This document shows, one piece after another, positions 15,383 to 25,892 of a stretch of DNA of 64,000 nucleotides; positions within the stretch are counted from its first letter, which is position 1, and every line of letters begins with the position of its first letter. The position numbers were made by a program, and so were the translations under genes. The notes beneath the pieces are model-generated. The model was not told where the DNA came from, did no database searches, and saw nothing but the letters and a program-made list of their open reading frames with translations. The DNA is from a virus: IMG/VR virus record IMGVR_UViG_3300036770_004723, positions 1 to 64,000 of that record; one strand, written 5' to 3'.

Positions 15383-15810
15383 TGTTTCCTTCTATAGCAA
15401 AAATATCAAGTAGTAGCCAAACAAGTGTTTTTAATTATACTTTTAGCGATGTCAATCTACAATTTAGTAACCAGCCTGATGAATTTGTCTATGATATAGA
15501 TGCCGTCATTCAGGCTTTTCTCATTTTGTTAGGTACTCCAAAGCGAGAACGTTGGTGGCGGCCTGAGTGGGGAACTTATAGTCTGGAAAAGCTTTTGTTT
15601 GAACCTTTTGATATAACAACAGCTGACCAAATAGCTGAAAGCATTAAATCTATTTCTGAATCTTCAACTAATGGAAATATACGTTTAATAATTGACGGTG
15701 TTAGTGTTAGACCTGACTATAGTACGCAAACATACGAAGTAAATTTAAGAATAAATGTGCCTGAGTTAGGCAATAAAAAAGTACAATTCTTTCTAAGACA
15801 GCCGGAATAA
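15379..15810 (+). CDS. gp25-like baseplate wedge protein
   Basis: Homologue of T4 gp25, the wedge protein that links the sheath to the baseplate. The family signature is visible as GTPKRERWWRPEWGTYSLEKLLFEPFD (residues about 54-80; T4-type members have ..R..RPE.G....LLFEP), followed by the helix ITTADQIAESIKS. The length of 143 aa is normal for the family. The ATG overlaps the stop of the PAAR gene, and the gp6/J-like gene follows after 9 nt, the standard order in contractile-tail operons. Confidence 0.9.
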   Translation: MMFPSIAKISSSSQTSVFNYTFSDVNLQFSNQPDEFVYDIDAVIQAFLILLGTPKRERWWRPEWGTYSLEKLLFEPFDITTADQIAESIKSISESSTNGNIRLIIDGVSVRPDYSTQTYEVNLRINVPELGNKKVQFFLRQPE

Positions 15811-15819
15811 GGATTCTTT

Positions 15820-17283
15820 ATGGTACGCGCAACTTCTTTAAATTCAGCAGTAGGTTTCAATCAACATGTTGCAGCCATTTTACAAGACTTCCAAAAACAA
15901 TATGCTTGGTTAGATAAAGAAAAAAGTAGTATAGGAGTATTTTTAGTCGATGCACTGGCAGGCATAAGTGAAGTAGGACAAACACATTTAATGTTTGCTA
16001 TGCGCGAAGCTTTTTTACAGAAAGCTCGCAGAGAAAGCAGTATATTGGCCGGTGTGAAATTTTTAGGTATAGAAATAAGTAGAAAAAGCGGATCTGCTGT
16101 AGTAGCTCAATTAAGAAATAATTCAGATAATGCGGTAACAATAAATGCGTTTTCTCAATTTAGTGTAGGTCAAAAACCATTTTATAATCCTAACGGTGCA
16201 ATACTTCAGCCTAGATCAATTTTAAATTTATTTCTTAAACAAGGTGAAGTAAAAATAAAAACTGTAGATTTGTCTTCATTGGATTTGGTTTTCCCTGTTA
16301 TTAATCTAGATGTGCCTGAACACATAGTATCAAATGAAGATATTCAGATAAATACAATTAGCAATAACATTAGAACTCAATGGTATAAACATTCTGATTC
16401 ACTGTATGAATTAAATTCAAGTGACAGAAAATACATGGAAACCACAACAGAAAAAGGTGACGTAAGCTTTTTGTTTGGTAACGGAGAGTTCGGTACTAAA
16501 TTGCCGGATAAAGGAATTTTAGAAATACGTTACATAATTACACAAGGATCTAACGGCAATATAGGAAGTCCAGGTGCAGTAGTAAACTACAATGTAAATA
16601 ACTCAATTAACGGTGTTACTGTAGAAGGCGCTGTCGGCGGATCTGATCAGAAAAATGCAGATTTCTATAAATTTTATGGCAGCAGGTTATTTGAAAGCCG
16701 AGGCAATTTAATAAAACCTTCTGACTGGGAGGCGCTGGCAGAGTATCCAGATATTGCAGATATAGTTCCACAAGGACAAAAAGATTTAGCTCCAGATGAT
16801 CCAAGCTACATGAACGTAGTAAGATTATGTGTGTTACCTATTAATAGTAGTAATTGGGGAGGAGCCAATCCAAACCCAACAAGTGGTCAGTGGACTAGAT
16901 TTTTAAAATATGTAAAAGAAAGATCTGGAAGACATTTAACAATTATCCCACATAATCCAGAAAAGATCTTAGTCGATATTTCTATTGAAGTCTACGTTTA
17001 TGAAGATCAAAATACAGAAATGTTAAAAACCGAAATACTTGAAGACATAAATAAGTTTTTTGCCCGTAGAACCGGTATATTAGGTCGTGCTTTAATACCT
17101 AGCAGCGATCTTGATCGTGTAGCACGTAGAACCTTAGATAATAAAATACGTGAAGGTGTTGACTACATTAAAATATTAAGTCCGACTGTAGATATAATTC
17201 CGGCTTCGAAAATCGAATACGTTAGTCCAAGATCAATTCAAGTACTTGTTAAGTACACTGATCGTAAACGCGAGACTTTCTAA
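15820..17283 (+). CDS. Baseplate wedge protein, J/gp6-like
   Basis: Baseplate_J-type protein that forms the wedge ring around the spike. The helical N terminus (FLVDALAGISEVGQTHLMFAMREAF) is followed by VKFLGIEI. The conserved FLFGNGEFGTKLPDKG and ITQGSNGNIGSPG blocks (about residues 210-260) match the F.G.G..P..G / G..GN...G signature. The C-terminal region has VDISIEVYVYEDQ and FFARRTGILGRALIPSS. At 487 residues it is within the J-family range and shorter than T4 gp6. AAGGATTCTTT precedes ATG 15820. It overlaps the next gene by 1 nt (TAATG). Confidence 0.92.
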   Translation: MVRATSLNSAVGFNQHVAAILQDFQKQYAWLDKEKSSIGVFLVDALAGISEVGQTHLMFAMREAFLQKARRESSILAGVKFLGIEISRKSGSAVVAQLRNNSDNAVTINAFSQFSVGQKPFYNPNGAILQPRSILNLFLKQGEVKIKTVDLSSLDLVFPVINLDVPEHIVSNEDIQINTISNNIRTQWYKHSDSLYELNSSDRKYMETTTEKGDVSFLFGNGEFGTKLPDKGILEIRYIITQGSNGNIGSPGAVVNYNVNNSINGVTVEGAVGGSDQKNADFYKFYGSRLFESRGNLIKPSDWEALAEYPDIADIVPQGQKDLAPDDPSYMNVVRLCVLPINSSNWGGANPNPTSGQWTRFLKYVKERSGRHLTIIPHNPEKILVDISIEVYVYEDQNTEMLKTEILEDINKFFARRTGILGRALIPSSDLDRVARRTLDNKIREGVDYIKILSPTVDIIPASKIEYVSPRSIQVLVKYTDRKRETF

Positions 17284-20200
17284 TGAAAAATTTAACTAAC
17301 TTACTTATTGAAATGTTAAGAGCAGATCCTTTAATATCTTCTGCTCACGATGTAATAGATGAATACTTCAAACAAAATGTTACTCAATATATCGATCAGT
17401 TTGAACAATTACGTGCCATCAATGAAAATACACCTAATCAAATTGTAGACGATAGCATTAGATTAATAGGTATGAATATACCTAATTGGGTAATGGAAGC
17501 GAACGGTAATAATATACGTCAATGTTTTTACCACCTAACTCAATTCTATCAGGTTTCCGGTGTAAATGCTTACCCAAAATTTATTGAATTTCTATTGGGT
17601 AGAGGTTTTAAAGTAAGTAATCTTTATACAAGCGATTATGTTTCTTTTTACACAGAACCGAAAGGAAAATTAGTCCACGAAGGCGGCACATGGTTTAGTA
17701 CAAGTCATGTAGATCTTGAAGTTTACGCTAACAATATTTTAAATGCGTACCCTTTAACCTTGAATGATCAAGATGTAGTTTGGATCAAAAAAAGTCTAGA
17801 TTATGAAAAACAACCTCAGTGGAAAAAAGACGATATTGATAACGATATAAATTTAATGATTAAAAACGGAACAGTGTACGGTATCAATGATGCTGTTTAT
17901 GCTTACACTGTACTAGATAAAAGAATCATTGATTTGTTTTATCAATTTGCACCTATTGAAGAAGTAGTGCGCGGTATTTACATGACTATTGCTTCAGCAG
18001 CAAATTTAATTATATCAATGAGTGTTGTTGAAGAAGGAATTGATTTTGTAGATCTTAGCTCAGCCAATCCGTTAACTGTGATTTTAGAGCTTAATAGTAT
18101 GTTAAGCGCAGGTAAAGAGTATAAATACTATGCCAGAGTTATTTGGGACAATGAAAGTGAAACCATTGAACCTATTAAAATAACTTGGGCGGATCATGGT
18201 TATACTCTAATAGATAAAGATACAATTATTTTTGCAGAAGTAGAAAATCTTATACGTAAAAATGTAGTTTTACAATATACTTGTGTTGGAAGATCCTTAT
18301 CCAGTACAATTACTGTGTATCAGGGAGGCGTCGAATTAGTACCTGCTGAAGTATTAATAAGCGGCTCTAATATTCTTAGAGAAAATTCAGTAACTCAATT
18401 TAAGGTTTTAGGTAATTTTCGTGGTCCTCAAGGTGACACTAAGATACGTGAAATATTCGATGTAGAAAATGTCAAATTTTATTCTGAAAGTGAACACGTT
18501 TCGGTAAACGGTTTTCAAGTAAAAGTAAACAGAATCTTTGAAGATAAAAATATTAAATTGTTTGCTGAATACACAACCAGCGAAAATGTTATAATAGCAA
18601 CAGAATACGATGTTGTACTAAAACAAAATCTTAAACCAGTATTACCTATTAATATAATACAAAGATTTTTCAAATTGGTAATAGATGTAAATGGTGAGGT
18701 ATTAGGTGAATCTGAAGAATTTGGAGACTTGGTTCAAGGAACAACTTACAGATTTCTTACACAAGTACTTTATTCTAACAATCAAGTTGTTGATGTTAGA
18801 TGTGACAATTTATTATCCAGTCCTGTTATTACTATTGATTCCTCTGATAAATTTTTAGTCACCGCAACTGGATCTAACTACTCTAATGTATTCACGTCCA
18901 AGTACGTAGAAAATGATGAAACCTTAATTGTTGAAACTAAAAAACTGTGCATGTTTCCTCAAATAGAATTGTTGAATTTGGAAATCCAAGGCCCAAGTTT
19001 TATAAAAGAAGGAGAAGTGCAAAACTACACAGTTATAGCCGAGTGGAGTAGTGGTCAATACAGCAGTGTACCTGCGGCTACCTTAACAAGTAAAGAAAGT
19101 TTATTAGGTAATCAATTACTGTACGCTTTGGATATCAACAACTTCGGCCAAGTAACTGCGCCTGTAATAGGTAGAACGCGGCCTGCTTTGTTAACAGCAA
19201 AAACACAACGTTACACTGACGGTCAATGGATAAGCACACAAAGAATTATTGAAATTAAAAATACAGAAAGAGAACCAGTTACTTTAGATATTATAATGTC
19301 TGAAGTTATTAATGAAGGAAATATACTTCCCTTATATTTCTACGCGAATTGGTCTGACGGAAAACGAACTCAGGTATTACCAAACAAAGTTGTTTTAAAA
19401 ACAGACAGTAGAGTATTATGCTCTATGATCCGTGAAAATGAAAACAGTCCTGATCTATTTCAAGAATTTAAGTATGGTGGATTATCTATTGAAAACGATC
19501 CTAATTTGGTTTTCACTGATTTTGAAAATGGTGTAGAATGCAAACAATTAAATCTTGAATACTCTAGACCTAGTTCAATAAAAGGATTAGTAACTATTTC
19601 TTTCGAGTATACAGATCCTGCCTCTAGTGTTACACTTACTTATGATCGTATTTTCACAGCCATAGCCTATATTGTAACACCTACAGATATAGAGCTAGAT
19701 TCACCTGTTGTAATGGGTGAAGGTACACGATATTTTGTCCGTGCTTTAGTGACGTATGAAGACAGTTCAGTAAAAGAAGTGGATGCGATTTGGAAAATAA
19801 CGGATACTGTAGGTGACACTGAAGATCTAGATGCGGATATAAGCCAAGGCTTCTTTACACTAGATCAAATAGTCCAAAGCTTAATCGGTGAGTCAAAAGA
19901 AAATATAACAGATTTAGCTTTAAGTGGGCAAAATTTAGATCAATTCCAAATAAGAAGTCTTGTCCAAGGCGAGCCTTTATTCAGATCGCTACAAAACCAA
20001 CCTATACTAGGTCAAACTTGGCCGCAAAAACTTGCGATTTTATATGCCCAATATAGTGAAGCACTTCCTAGATGTGTGGTGCAAACACGTTTTGGAGATC
20101 AAGACGCTAAATTTGTTTTAAATTGTTCGTTCTACGCACTTCAAGACCAAAAAGTAATAGATGTAATAGATAAAGAAGTAGAGCCTTCTAATAAAATTTT

Positions 20201-21926
20201 AAATTGGTATATAACTGGTGATGTTGAAATAGTAGCGAATTTATACAATTTTTATTCTTACGGTCTTGTAGTAAAATACGATGACACCGGCGTAGAATAT
20301 TTAGTAAGTAATGATTGGAGTATTGAACTATATGCTGATGATACTTTTGATCAGCGACGTGAATTAATCAGAACTATAGTAATGCGTGACGGTGATAGCA
20401 TATTGCCTATGGATAATGATGGTAGCGGAACACGTAAAACTGTCGATGAATTAACAACTGAAGAAATGTTGAATATAATGCCTACTAGCAGCGTAGTTGA
20501 CATAGATCAAAATGGTTATCTGTATCCAAGAATAAATGAAAATATTAGAGCAGTCATTACAGCTGATTATGATGATGGTGAACAAGTATTTAGTGAGTCA
20601 CTAAGTATCTACATGAGAAAACAAAATACTAGATTGAAAAAGATTGAAATAGCCTTAATAGGTCCAACAGGAAATTTAACTTATGATTTTAAAACTAAGT
20701 TAAAAGACGAACCTAATGAATGGTCTTTTGTTTCACCTGAAAACGTAGTTTACTATCAATTCAAGGCTTTTTTAACACGTATGGATAGTATAGATCCTGT
20801 AGAGCTATCTAAAAACTTATTTTGGAAAGCTGAACCCATAGGTACAGGTGTTAGTTTTGATGAATTGACTGGCCGACTTTATGTACAAAGACAATTTGAT
20901 GATAGTGATATAACTATAGTGGCTAAATATGAAGAAGAGTTCCGTGAAAGCGAAACAAGTTCAACTGTATTTCTAGAGGAGATTGTAGCAAGATCTATTT
21001 TAAAAATTTTTGCACATAAAGCCTTGGATGCAATTGATGTAGTGGGTTCTTTGCATACAAATAGCGGTACAACTTATTACCCAAAAGTAGATGTTGTTAG
21101 ACGTGATGGATCATTGGCACAAAATGTTTTGCAATTTGCTCTTGTTTCTGGTCCTAACGATGTAAGTTTGACAGCTGATCTGTTAGGTTTTGTTATACCA
21201 AAAAGAACAACAGATGCAACAATGATCATTCGTGCTTTAGCGACAGAAGGATCGAGAGTTATAAAGAGAGATCTTGAGATAAATATACTAGCTTCTTTTG
21301 TTCCTATGGATTTAGTCATAAACAGTAATCCTAGCGGCCTTAGAGATAATAGTAAATATTTTCTAAAAGCTTTTTTAGAAATGCGTGATAATACTGTATA
21401 TGATGCAACTCAAGAATGTTACTGGTTATTGGATACAAACTTTAATGGTTTAAATTTAGGAAATCGCAATGGCATACTCGAAGTTCCTTATGTTGAGAAA
21501 GATACTGAGATAGTAATTCGTTGTATATATACACGTAATGAAAAATCTTTTGAGAAAAAACACGTTATTACCATACAATCAAGTTATCCAATATTTTTCA
21601 GTGAGGTTGCTCAACCTATAGATGATCAATTTTTGCAGACAATATTGGCAGGTAGTAAATTTCTTAGGTTGTTGAGTGATGTAGGTGGAAAATTTACTTG
21701 CGCACCTAATGCCAATGAGTACTGCTATTTTGCTTGTAAAAAATCTAATGGAATTGCCAATATAGCTATAGTACCTAGTTCAAGTAATCAAGTTAATTGG
21801 GGAGGTATGTTAATGCCTGTTGAAGTAACTAGAACTTATTTGGACGGTACTGCTGAAATTTGGAATATTTACAGAAACACAGTTAGAGGCTTTGGTGTTG
21901 CAGAATTTAGTGTAGCATATACTTAA
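17283..21926 (+). CDS. Giant baseplate wedge/tail protein with Ig-like repeats, 1547 aa
   Basis: Its place after gp25- and gp6-like genes and its N terminus (about residues 1-150, with NENTPNQIVDDSIRLIGMNIPNWV) fit a T4 gp7-like or tail-protein-I-like wedge component. Most of the rest (about 230-1430) is a chain of beta-sandwich repeats resembling bacterial Ig-like (Big_2) domains. Examples are VTPTDIELDSPVVMGEGTRY followed by FVRALVTYEDSS, and LDIIMSEVINEGNILPLYFY. At least ten such units are suggested by recurring 'G..Y.F.A..TY.DN' stretches. The C terminus has a separate Cys-containing domain. It is larger than T4 gp7 (about 1030 aa). It may extend outwards from the baseplate and bind host surface or other fibres. 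Confidence 0.75.
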   Translation: MKNLTNLLIEMLRADPLISSAHDVIDEYFKQNVTQYIDQFEQLRAINENTPNQIVDDSIRLIGMNIPNWVMEANGNNIRQCFYHLTQFYQVSGVNAYPKFIEFLLGRGFKVSNLYTSDYVSFYTEPKGKLVHEGGTWFSTSHVDLEVYANNILNAYPLTLNDQDVVWIKKSLDYEKQPQWKKDDIDNDINLMIKNGTVYGINDAVYAYTVLDKRIIDLFYQFAPIEEVVRGIYMTIASAANLIISMSVVEEGIDFVDLSSANPLTVILELNSMLSAGKEYKYYARVIWDNESETIEPIKITWADHGYTLIDKDTIIFAEVENLIRKNVVLQYTCVGRSLSSTITVYQGGVELVPAEVLISGSNILRENSVTQFKVLGNFRGPQGDTKIREIFDVENVKFYSESEHVSVNGFQVKVNRIFEDKNIKLFAEYTTSENVIIATEYDVVLKQNLKPVLPINIIQRFFKLVIDVNGEVLGESEEFGDLVQGTTYRFLTQVLYSNNQVVDVRCDNLLSSPVITIDSSDKFLVTATGSNYSNVFTSKYVENDETLIVETKKLCMFPQIELLNLEIQGPSFIKEGEVQNYTVIAEWSSGQYSSVPAATLTSKESLLGNQLLYALDINNFGQVTAPVIGRTRPALLTAKTQRYTDGQWISTQRIIEIKNTEREPVTLDIIMSEVINEGNILPLYFYANWSDGKRTQVLPNKVVLKTDSRVLCSMIRENENSPDLFQEFKYGGLSIENDPNLVFTDFENGVECKQLNLEYSRPSSIKGLVTISFEYTDPASSVTLTYDRIFTAIAYIVTPTDIELDSPVVMGEGTRYFVRALVTYEDSSVKEVDAIWKITDTVGDTEDLDADISQGFFTLDQIVQSLIGESKENITDLALSGQNLDQFQIRSLVQGEPLFRSLQNQPILGQTWPQKLAILYAQYSEALPRCVVQTRFGDQDAKFVLNCSFYALQDQKVIDVIDKEVEPSNKILNWYITGDVEIVANLYNFYSYGLVVKYDDTGVEYLVSNDWSIELYADDTFDQRRELIRTIVMRDGDSILPMDNDGSGTRKTVDELTTEEMLNIMPTSSVVDIDQNGYLYPRINENIRAVITADYDDGEQVFSESLSIYMRKQNTRLKKIEIALIGPTGNLTYDFKTKLKDEPNEWSFVSPENVVYYQFKAFLTRMDSIDPVELSKNLFWKAEPIGTGVSFDELTGRLYVQRQFDDSDITIVAKYEEEFRESETSSTVFLEEIVARSILKIFAHKALDAIDVVGSLHTNSGTTYYPKVDVVRRDGSLAQNVLQFALVSGPNDVSLTADLLGFVIPKRTTDATMIIRALATEGSRVIKRDLEINILASFVPMDLVINSNPSGLRDNSKYFLKAFLEMRDNTVYDATQECYWLLDTNFNGLNLGNRNGILEVPYVEKDTEIVIRCIYTRNEKSFEKKHVITIQSSYPIFFSEVAQPIDDQFLQTILAGSKFLRLLSDVGGKFTCAPNANEYCYFACKKSNGIANIAIVPSSSNQVNWGGMLMPVEVTRTYLDGTAEIWNIYRNTVRGFGVAEFSVAYT

Positions 21927-21999
21927 GTAATTACATAGATTGATGTGAGTAGTACACTAATTTATATCAAAGTTTTATATTTAATAGGAAATTCTTAAA

Positions 22000-24366
22000 A
22001 TGATTCCAGATCGTTTATTATTGACTCCAGAAGGTAGATCGGCTTTATTAAGTGCAGAAGCAGGCGGCATAAAAATCCGCCCTGCTTCTTTTCGCATAGG
22101 TAACTATTCAGGTGTAGCTACACCTGATACACCTACGGATATTCTAGGTGATGTACTTTTTGAAGACACTTTATTTTTATGTGAAGTAATTTCAGGTAAT
22201 ACCGCGAGATTTACAGTGGAAATACCTAAAACCGATAGTACTATCAGTATAACAGAAGCAACAGTTAAACTGGAAAGTGGTGAGACACTAGGTTACGTCC
22301 GCACTAGTGTTCCATACGATAAAGCAGCCAATAGAAAAATTCGTTTAAGTTTTATGTTACATCTAGATGAAAATATTGCACATGTAATTGATGTTACTTT
22401 AAGTACGTTCGGTTCTGTACCTAGTGTAATTTCTTTAGATGAATTACCTTCACCTGTAAACAGCATTGCCAATACTTTAGTAGTATTAGACTTGCAAAAG
22501 AATGGCCTTGATGATTATAGCCCTGAATTAGTTTATAGATTTGGTGCAGGAGGTTCTGTTTGGGGCTTCAGCGGTTGTACAAGATTATTCAATGGCAATG
22601 TGAATTTCACAGATAGCGCAAATTTCGAGCAGGATTCTGTTATCGAAGATTACGAACTAGAAACAGACGATGAAGTTATTTGCTTTATAAGTAGTGGAAA
22701 AGGTGCAGGATCCACAAGAAGATTTAAAGTAATAGCAAATAAATTTATGGCAGTTAATGCGGGATTTGTAGATGCAGATAACAGTTCTGTTCTACATATA
22801 TGGAGGCAGATTGGAGGCATTAGTGGATCGGCAGGTTTAGGTTTACCTGACAGAAATGGTGTAGGTCCCGATTGGGTACTTGTAGCAGGAGAATCTAATA
22901 AATTGCCTTATTGGGCACCTGCTTCAAACGGTGCCTCTAAAACTCGTGGTAATATTTATAACCCGCCAGGTAAGTTAAAAGTACTTCCTATTACATTAAT
23001 GCCTACTGCAAGCCAAAAATCTTTTGTTTTATATAATGAAGATCCTTTGTCTTCCAGTGACGAAGAAAGTTGGATTCACAGATACTCATATCGAAAAAAT
23101 CCTTCTTATTCTATGATTGCCTTAGGTAATGTTAATCAGTTACATACATCGTACAATCTTTATAATAATATGCTGGAATTTCCAGAAGATGTCCCAATTG
23201 AAGCTATTATTGATGCTAGACTTTTTGAGCTTGATTCACATACAGGCACCAGAATGTTTATGAAATCAAATACTCATGTAGGTGACAGTTTAAAACGTGA
23301 ATTTGATTTACCTGCATTACCTGAAGATTCATCTAATGTCTTTGTGTATTTGGAAAGAACATTATTGAGTCCCGCAACGTATACAATCGATCTGTCTAAG
23401 AATAAGCTTGTTTTTTATGAAGCACCTAAAATCGGCCTTAAATTTGAAATCAATGTAATGGCCTATGAAGATATTGTAGGTTTTGCTACATTGATGCACG
23501 TACATCAGGTAACGGTTACTGATAGCAGACGTGTTTTTGTTCTGCCTTTTTCCGTAGGTACAAAAGAAAACATTTTAATTAACTTGAATGGTTTGCATTT
23601 ATTCAAAGATGAATATGTATTGATCGGAAATAAAATTGTTACCAATGTCGATATTCAGGTAAATGCAACAGGACCTTTGGATTTAGAATTTATTATATTC
23701 GAAAACGTAAGATCAGAAGGCACGGCAGATACTGCTTTACGTAATATTGTAGTGGATGCAGTATTGAATAAAGACGGATTGGTTTTAATTAGAAATGGCG
23801 CGGATAATATCCCAATACCTTTGCCAAAAATAAATATTACTTCTAGTGACGGTATTAAAATAGAAGGGAATTTTCCAAACTTCCATTTAACACTACCCGC
23901 AGTTAAAAGTAAAAACGATCAATTTAGTGCTATATCTAAAACAGAAAAAGCGTTGAACTCTAATGAATTAAATGCAACTTTTAAAGTAGAGTTCCGAAAT
24001 GACATCATGATAAAAATTGATGCTTATTTCGAAGCACAGCTAGGTCCAGGATTTAAATCAAGTTCAGGTCTAGAGGAAATGCAATTCGGTGTCGGATTTA
24101 AAACTTTAAAAAGTAGCCAGCCTGAGTTAGGTAGAAATATCAAAGGTACTGGTATTTCAGGTTTTTCTGTAAGCACTGAAGCAGCTACAGGCGTAGTAGC
24201 TTATAGCAATGGCAGTGTAGGTGATGCTATTATACTAAAAGCAGAAAATAATCCACAAGGATATATTGAAATAGTGGCTACATTAAAGTTGGTAAATACT
24301 AAAGTAGGTGATTACGGATCCAACGCTCGTATAACACTAAGCGGTATAGTAATACCTGTAGGTTAA
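22000..24366 (+). CDS. Tail-collar-fibre-like structural protein, 788 aa
   Basis: The N terminus (IPDRLLLTPEGRSALLSAEAGGIKIRPASFRIGNYSG) resembles the N-terminal attachment domain of phage tail fibres (L.T..G...L..A...G....F....IG). The middle is beta-rich, with a repeated hairpin pattern DSSNVFVYLERTLLSPATYTID. The C-terminal 150 residues look like a distal beta-sandwich. AGGAAATTCTTAAA precedes ATG 22000. The 73-nt gap before it is the longest in the operon so far and contains TACACTAATTTAT, also seen before 15092, so an internal promoter is possible. It is probably the fibre that anchors later fibre proteins to the baseplate. Confidence 0.7.
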   Translation: MIPDRLLLTPEGRSALLSAEAGGIKIRPASFRIGNYSGVATPDTPTDILGDVLFEDTLFLCEVISGNTARFTVEIPKTDSTISITEATVKLESGETLGYVRTSVPYDKAANRKIRLSFMLHLDENIAHVIDVTLSTFGSVPSVISLDELPSPVNSIANTLVVLDLQKNGLDDYSPELVYRFGAGGSVWGFSGCTRLFNGNVNFTDSANFEQDSVIEDYELETDDEVICFISSGKGAGSTRRFKVIANKFMAVNAGFVDADNSSVLHIWRQIGGISGSAGLGLPDRNGVGPDWVLVAGESNKLPYWAPASNGASKTRGNIYNPPGKLKVLPITLMPTASQKSFVLYNEDPLSSSDEESWIHRYSYRKNPSYSMIALGNVNQLHTSYNLYNNMLEFPEDVPIEAIIDARLFELDSHTGTRMFMKSNTHVGDSLKREFDLPALPEDSSNVFVYLERTLLSPATYTIDLSKNKLVFYEAPKIGLKFEINVMAYEDIVGFATLMHVHQVTVTDSRRVFVLPFSVGTKENILINLNGLHLFKDEYVLIGNKIVTNVDIQVNATGPLDLEFIIFENVRSEGTADTALRNIVVDAVLNKDGLVLIRNGADNIPIPLPKINITSSDGIKIEGNFPNFHLTLPAVKSKNDQFSAISKTEKALNSNELNATFKVEFRNDIMIKIDAYFEAQLGPGFKSSSGLEEMQFGVGFKTLKSSQPELGRNIKGTGISGFSVSTEAATGVVAYSNGSVGDAIILKAENNPQGYIEIVATLKLVNTKVGDYGSNARITLSGIVIPVG

Positions 24367-24377
24367 AGGAATATTCT

Positions 24378-25883
24378 ATGAATTTTTCCACACGATTGGA
24401 ATTAATATCTAATCAAACAGATCCTGATCAAAGTCTAGGTAAACTAGACAGTTTAGGATCTGTTAAATTTGACACAGAACAAGCTGCAAATCCTTTAAAT
24501 ATATCTTTTGCTTATGATAAAAAAGCAGGAATACTTTCTTTAGTTTTATCTCCAGACAACATAATACAGGCTACAGGTTTTATCACGGAAAGTATGGTAG
24601 GTACGGGATTACGAGGCGGGAAAGGTAAAAGGGGACGTGATGGAAAAAATGGAAGATTAGGTTATGATGGAAAAACTGGGAAAACGGGATGTGTAGGGTT
24701 ACCAGGTAAAAAAGGTAAAAAAGGTCTAAGTGGAAAAGATGGCGAAGATGGACCTATTGGGCCAATAGGTTATGCAGGTCCAATAGGCGAAGATGGCGAA
24801 GATGGCGAAGATGGCGATAAAGGTATTATAGGACATGAAGGTTCAAGAGGTCTAACAGGTTCTAGCTGTTGGCAAGGTGAAGAAGGAATTCAAGGACCTA
24901 AACCTTTTGAATTTGTACATTTTTCACCTACTCCACCAAATGACTTAACTGTTTATCTTTGGGCACAGCCTGTAGAAATTTCTGTAGATCCGACAACACC
25001 TGCTATACCGCAAACTCCAATGTCAGGATCTATAGAAAGTAAAAGTATGAATGTGCCGACTGTAGGATCTGGTTGGTATCAAGGAACATTATACTTTAAT
25101 CTAAGTAGTTTTCAAGGAGGCACTGGACCATTTATATATAAATGGTCAGGTGACTACTCAGGAAAGTTAGAATTAGTTGTTGTAGACACAGGCGAAGCCA
25201 GTCAAAACCTAAATTTAAGATGTAGACTTTATTTAAATGAGACTACTGTTAAAAGATTGGAAGGCAAAGTGTATCTTGAAATAACAGATTCATCTAACGG
25301 ACAAAAGTTAAACTTAGAGGCCAATTACTCTTTTATCGTACAAGCTACTTTAATTGTTGGTGGGGGCGGTGGTGGAGGCGGTGGTGGTTGTATACTATAC
25401 GGCCAAAAAGTTTTAACAGTCACCAAGAAAAATGTTTTAATAGAAAATGTTTTATTAGGTGACAGTTTATTAGGGTGTGATATTAAAGGCGTTCCAGATT
25501 CTTCTGGAGGCAGCATGAAATATTTTGAGTGGTCTACAACAAATCTTATTGAACATGAAACGGATGTGTATGTAAGAAAAGCTGATCACTCAACACATAA
25601 TGTTTACTATGAAATAAACGGTGATCTGTGTTTAACAGGCGAAGAAGCACTTTTAGTGTGCCGTAATGAACATTGGCGCTTTTTGCGGGTAGTTAATATA
25701 AAAATAGGTGATCTGCTCAAGCATATAGATGGAACAAAAAAGATTACTGAAATAAAGAAAATCGAAAAAGATGTTAAAGTAGTCAGTTTAGATGTTGAAA
25801 GCATTGATATGTTTTATGTGAACGGTTACGTTATACATAATAAAGAAGCTTTAGATGCAGAATACAAACAAATAGAATATTAA
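24378..25883 (+). CDS. Collagen-like fibre protein with C-terminal (degenerate) Hint domain, 501 aa
   Basis: Domain order: N-terminal domain shared with three paralogues (1-75, ending ATGFITES), Gly-X-Y collagen triplets (about 77-173) with Cys105 in the tenth triplet, a beta domain (about 178-325), ten glycines (328-337), and a Hint (intein/hedgehog-type) domain from Cys338 to Asn488. The Hint part keeps the first Cys (CILYGQ) and the His-Asn end (VIHN). The block B TxxH motif has changed to TGEE, and Lys489 takes the place of the +1 Cys/Ser/Thr, so self-cleavage or splicing may be lost. Thirteen residues follow HN. It is probably a trimeric stalk in the tail. AAGGAATATTCT precedes the ATG. 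Confidence 0.85.
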   Translation: MNFSTRLELISNQTDPDQSLGKLDSLGSVKFDTEQAANPLNISFAYDKKAGILSLVLSPDNIIQATGFITESMVGTGLRGGKGKRGRDGKNGRLGYDGKTGKTGCVGLPGKKGKKGLSGKDGEDGPIGPIGYAGPIGEDGEDGEDGDKGIIGHEGSRGLTGSSCWQGEEGIQGPKPFEFVHFSPTPPNDLTVYLWAQPVEISVDPTTPAIPQTPMSGSIESKSMNVPTVGSGWYQGTLYFNLSSFQGGTGPFIYKWSGDYSGKLELVVVDTGEASQNLNLRCRLYLNETTVKRLEGKVYLEITDSSNGQKLNLEANYSFIVQATLIVGGGGGGGGGGCILYGQKVLTVTKKNVLIENVLLGDSLLGCDIKGVPDSSGGSMKYFEWSTTNLIEHETDVYVRKADHSTHNVYYEINGDLCLTGEEALLVCRNEHWRFLRVVNIKIGDLLKHIDGTKKITEIKKIEKDVKVVSLDVESIDMFYVNGYVIHNKEALDAEYKQIEY

Positions 25884-25892
25884 GAAGGTAAT

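Noticed and set aside
24790-24825. Short direct DNA repeats in collagen-like genes, resembling a small tandem array
   Set aside because: The repeats are in-frame Gly-X-Y codons (for example GAAGATGGC) and are explained by the protein; there is no spacer structure as in a CRISPR array.
25325-25516. Minus-strand frame with a proline run
   Set aside because: It is the complement of the polyglycine linker codons in the Hint-bearing fibre gene; no start signal.
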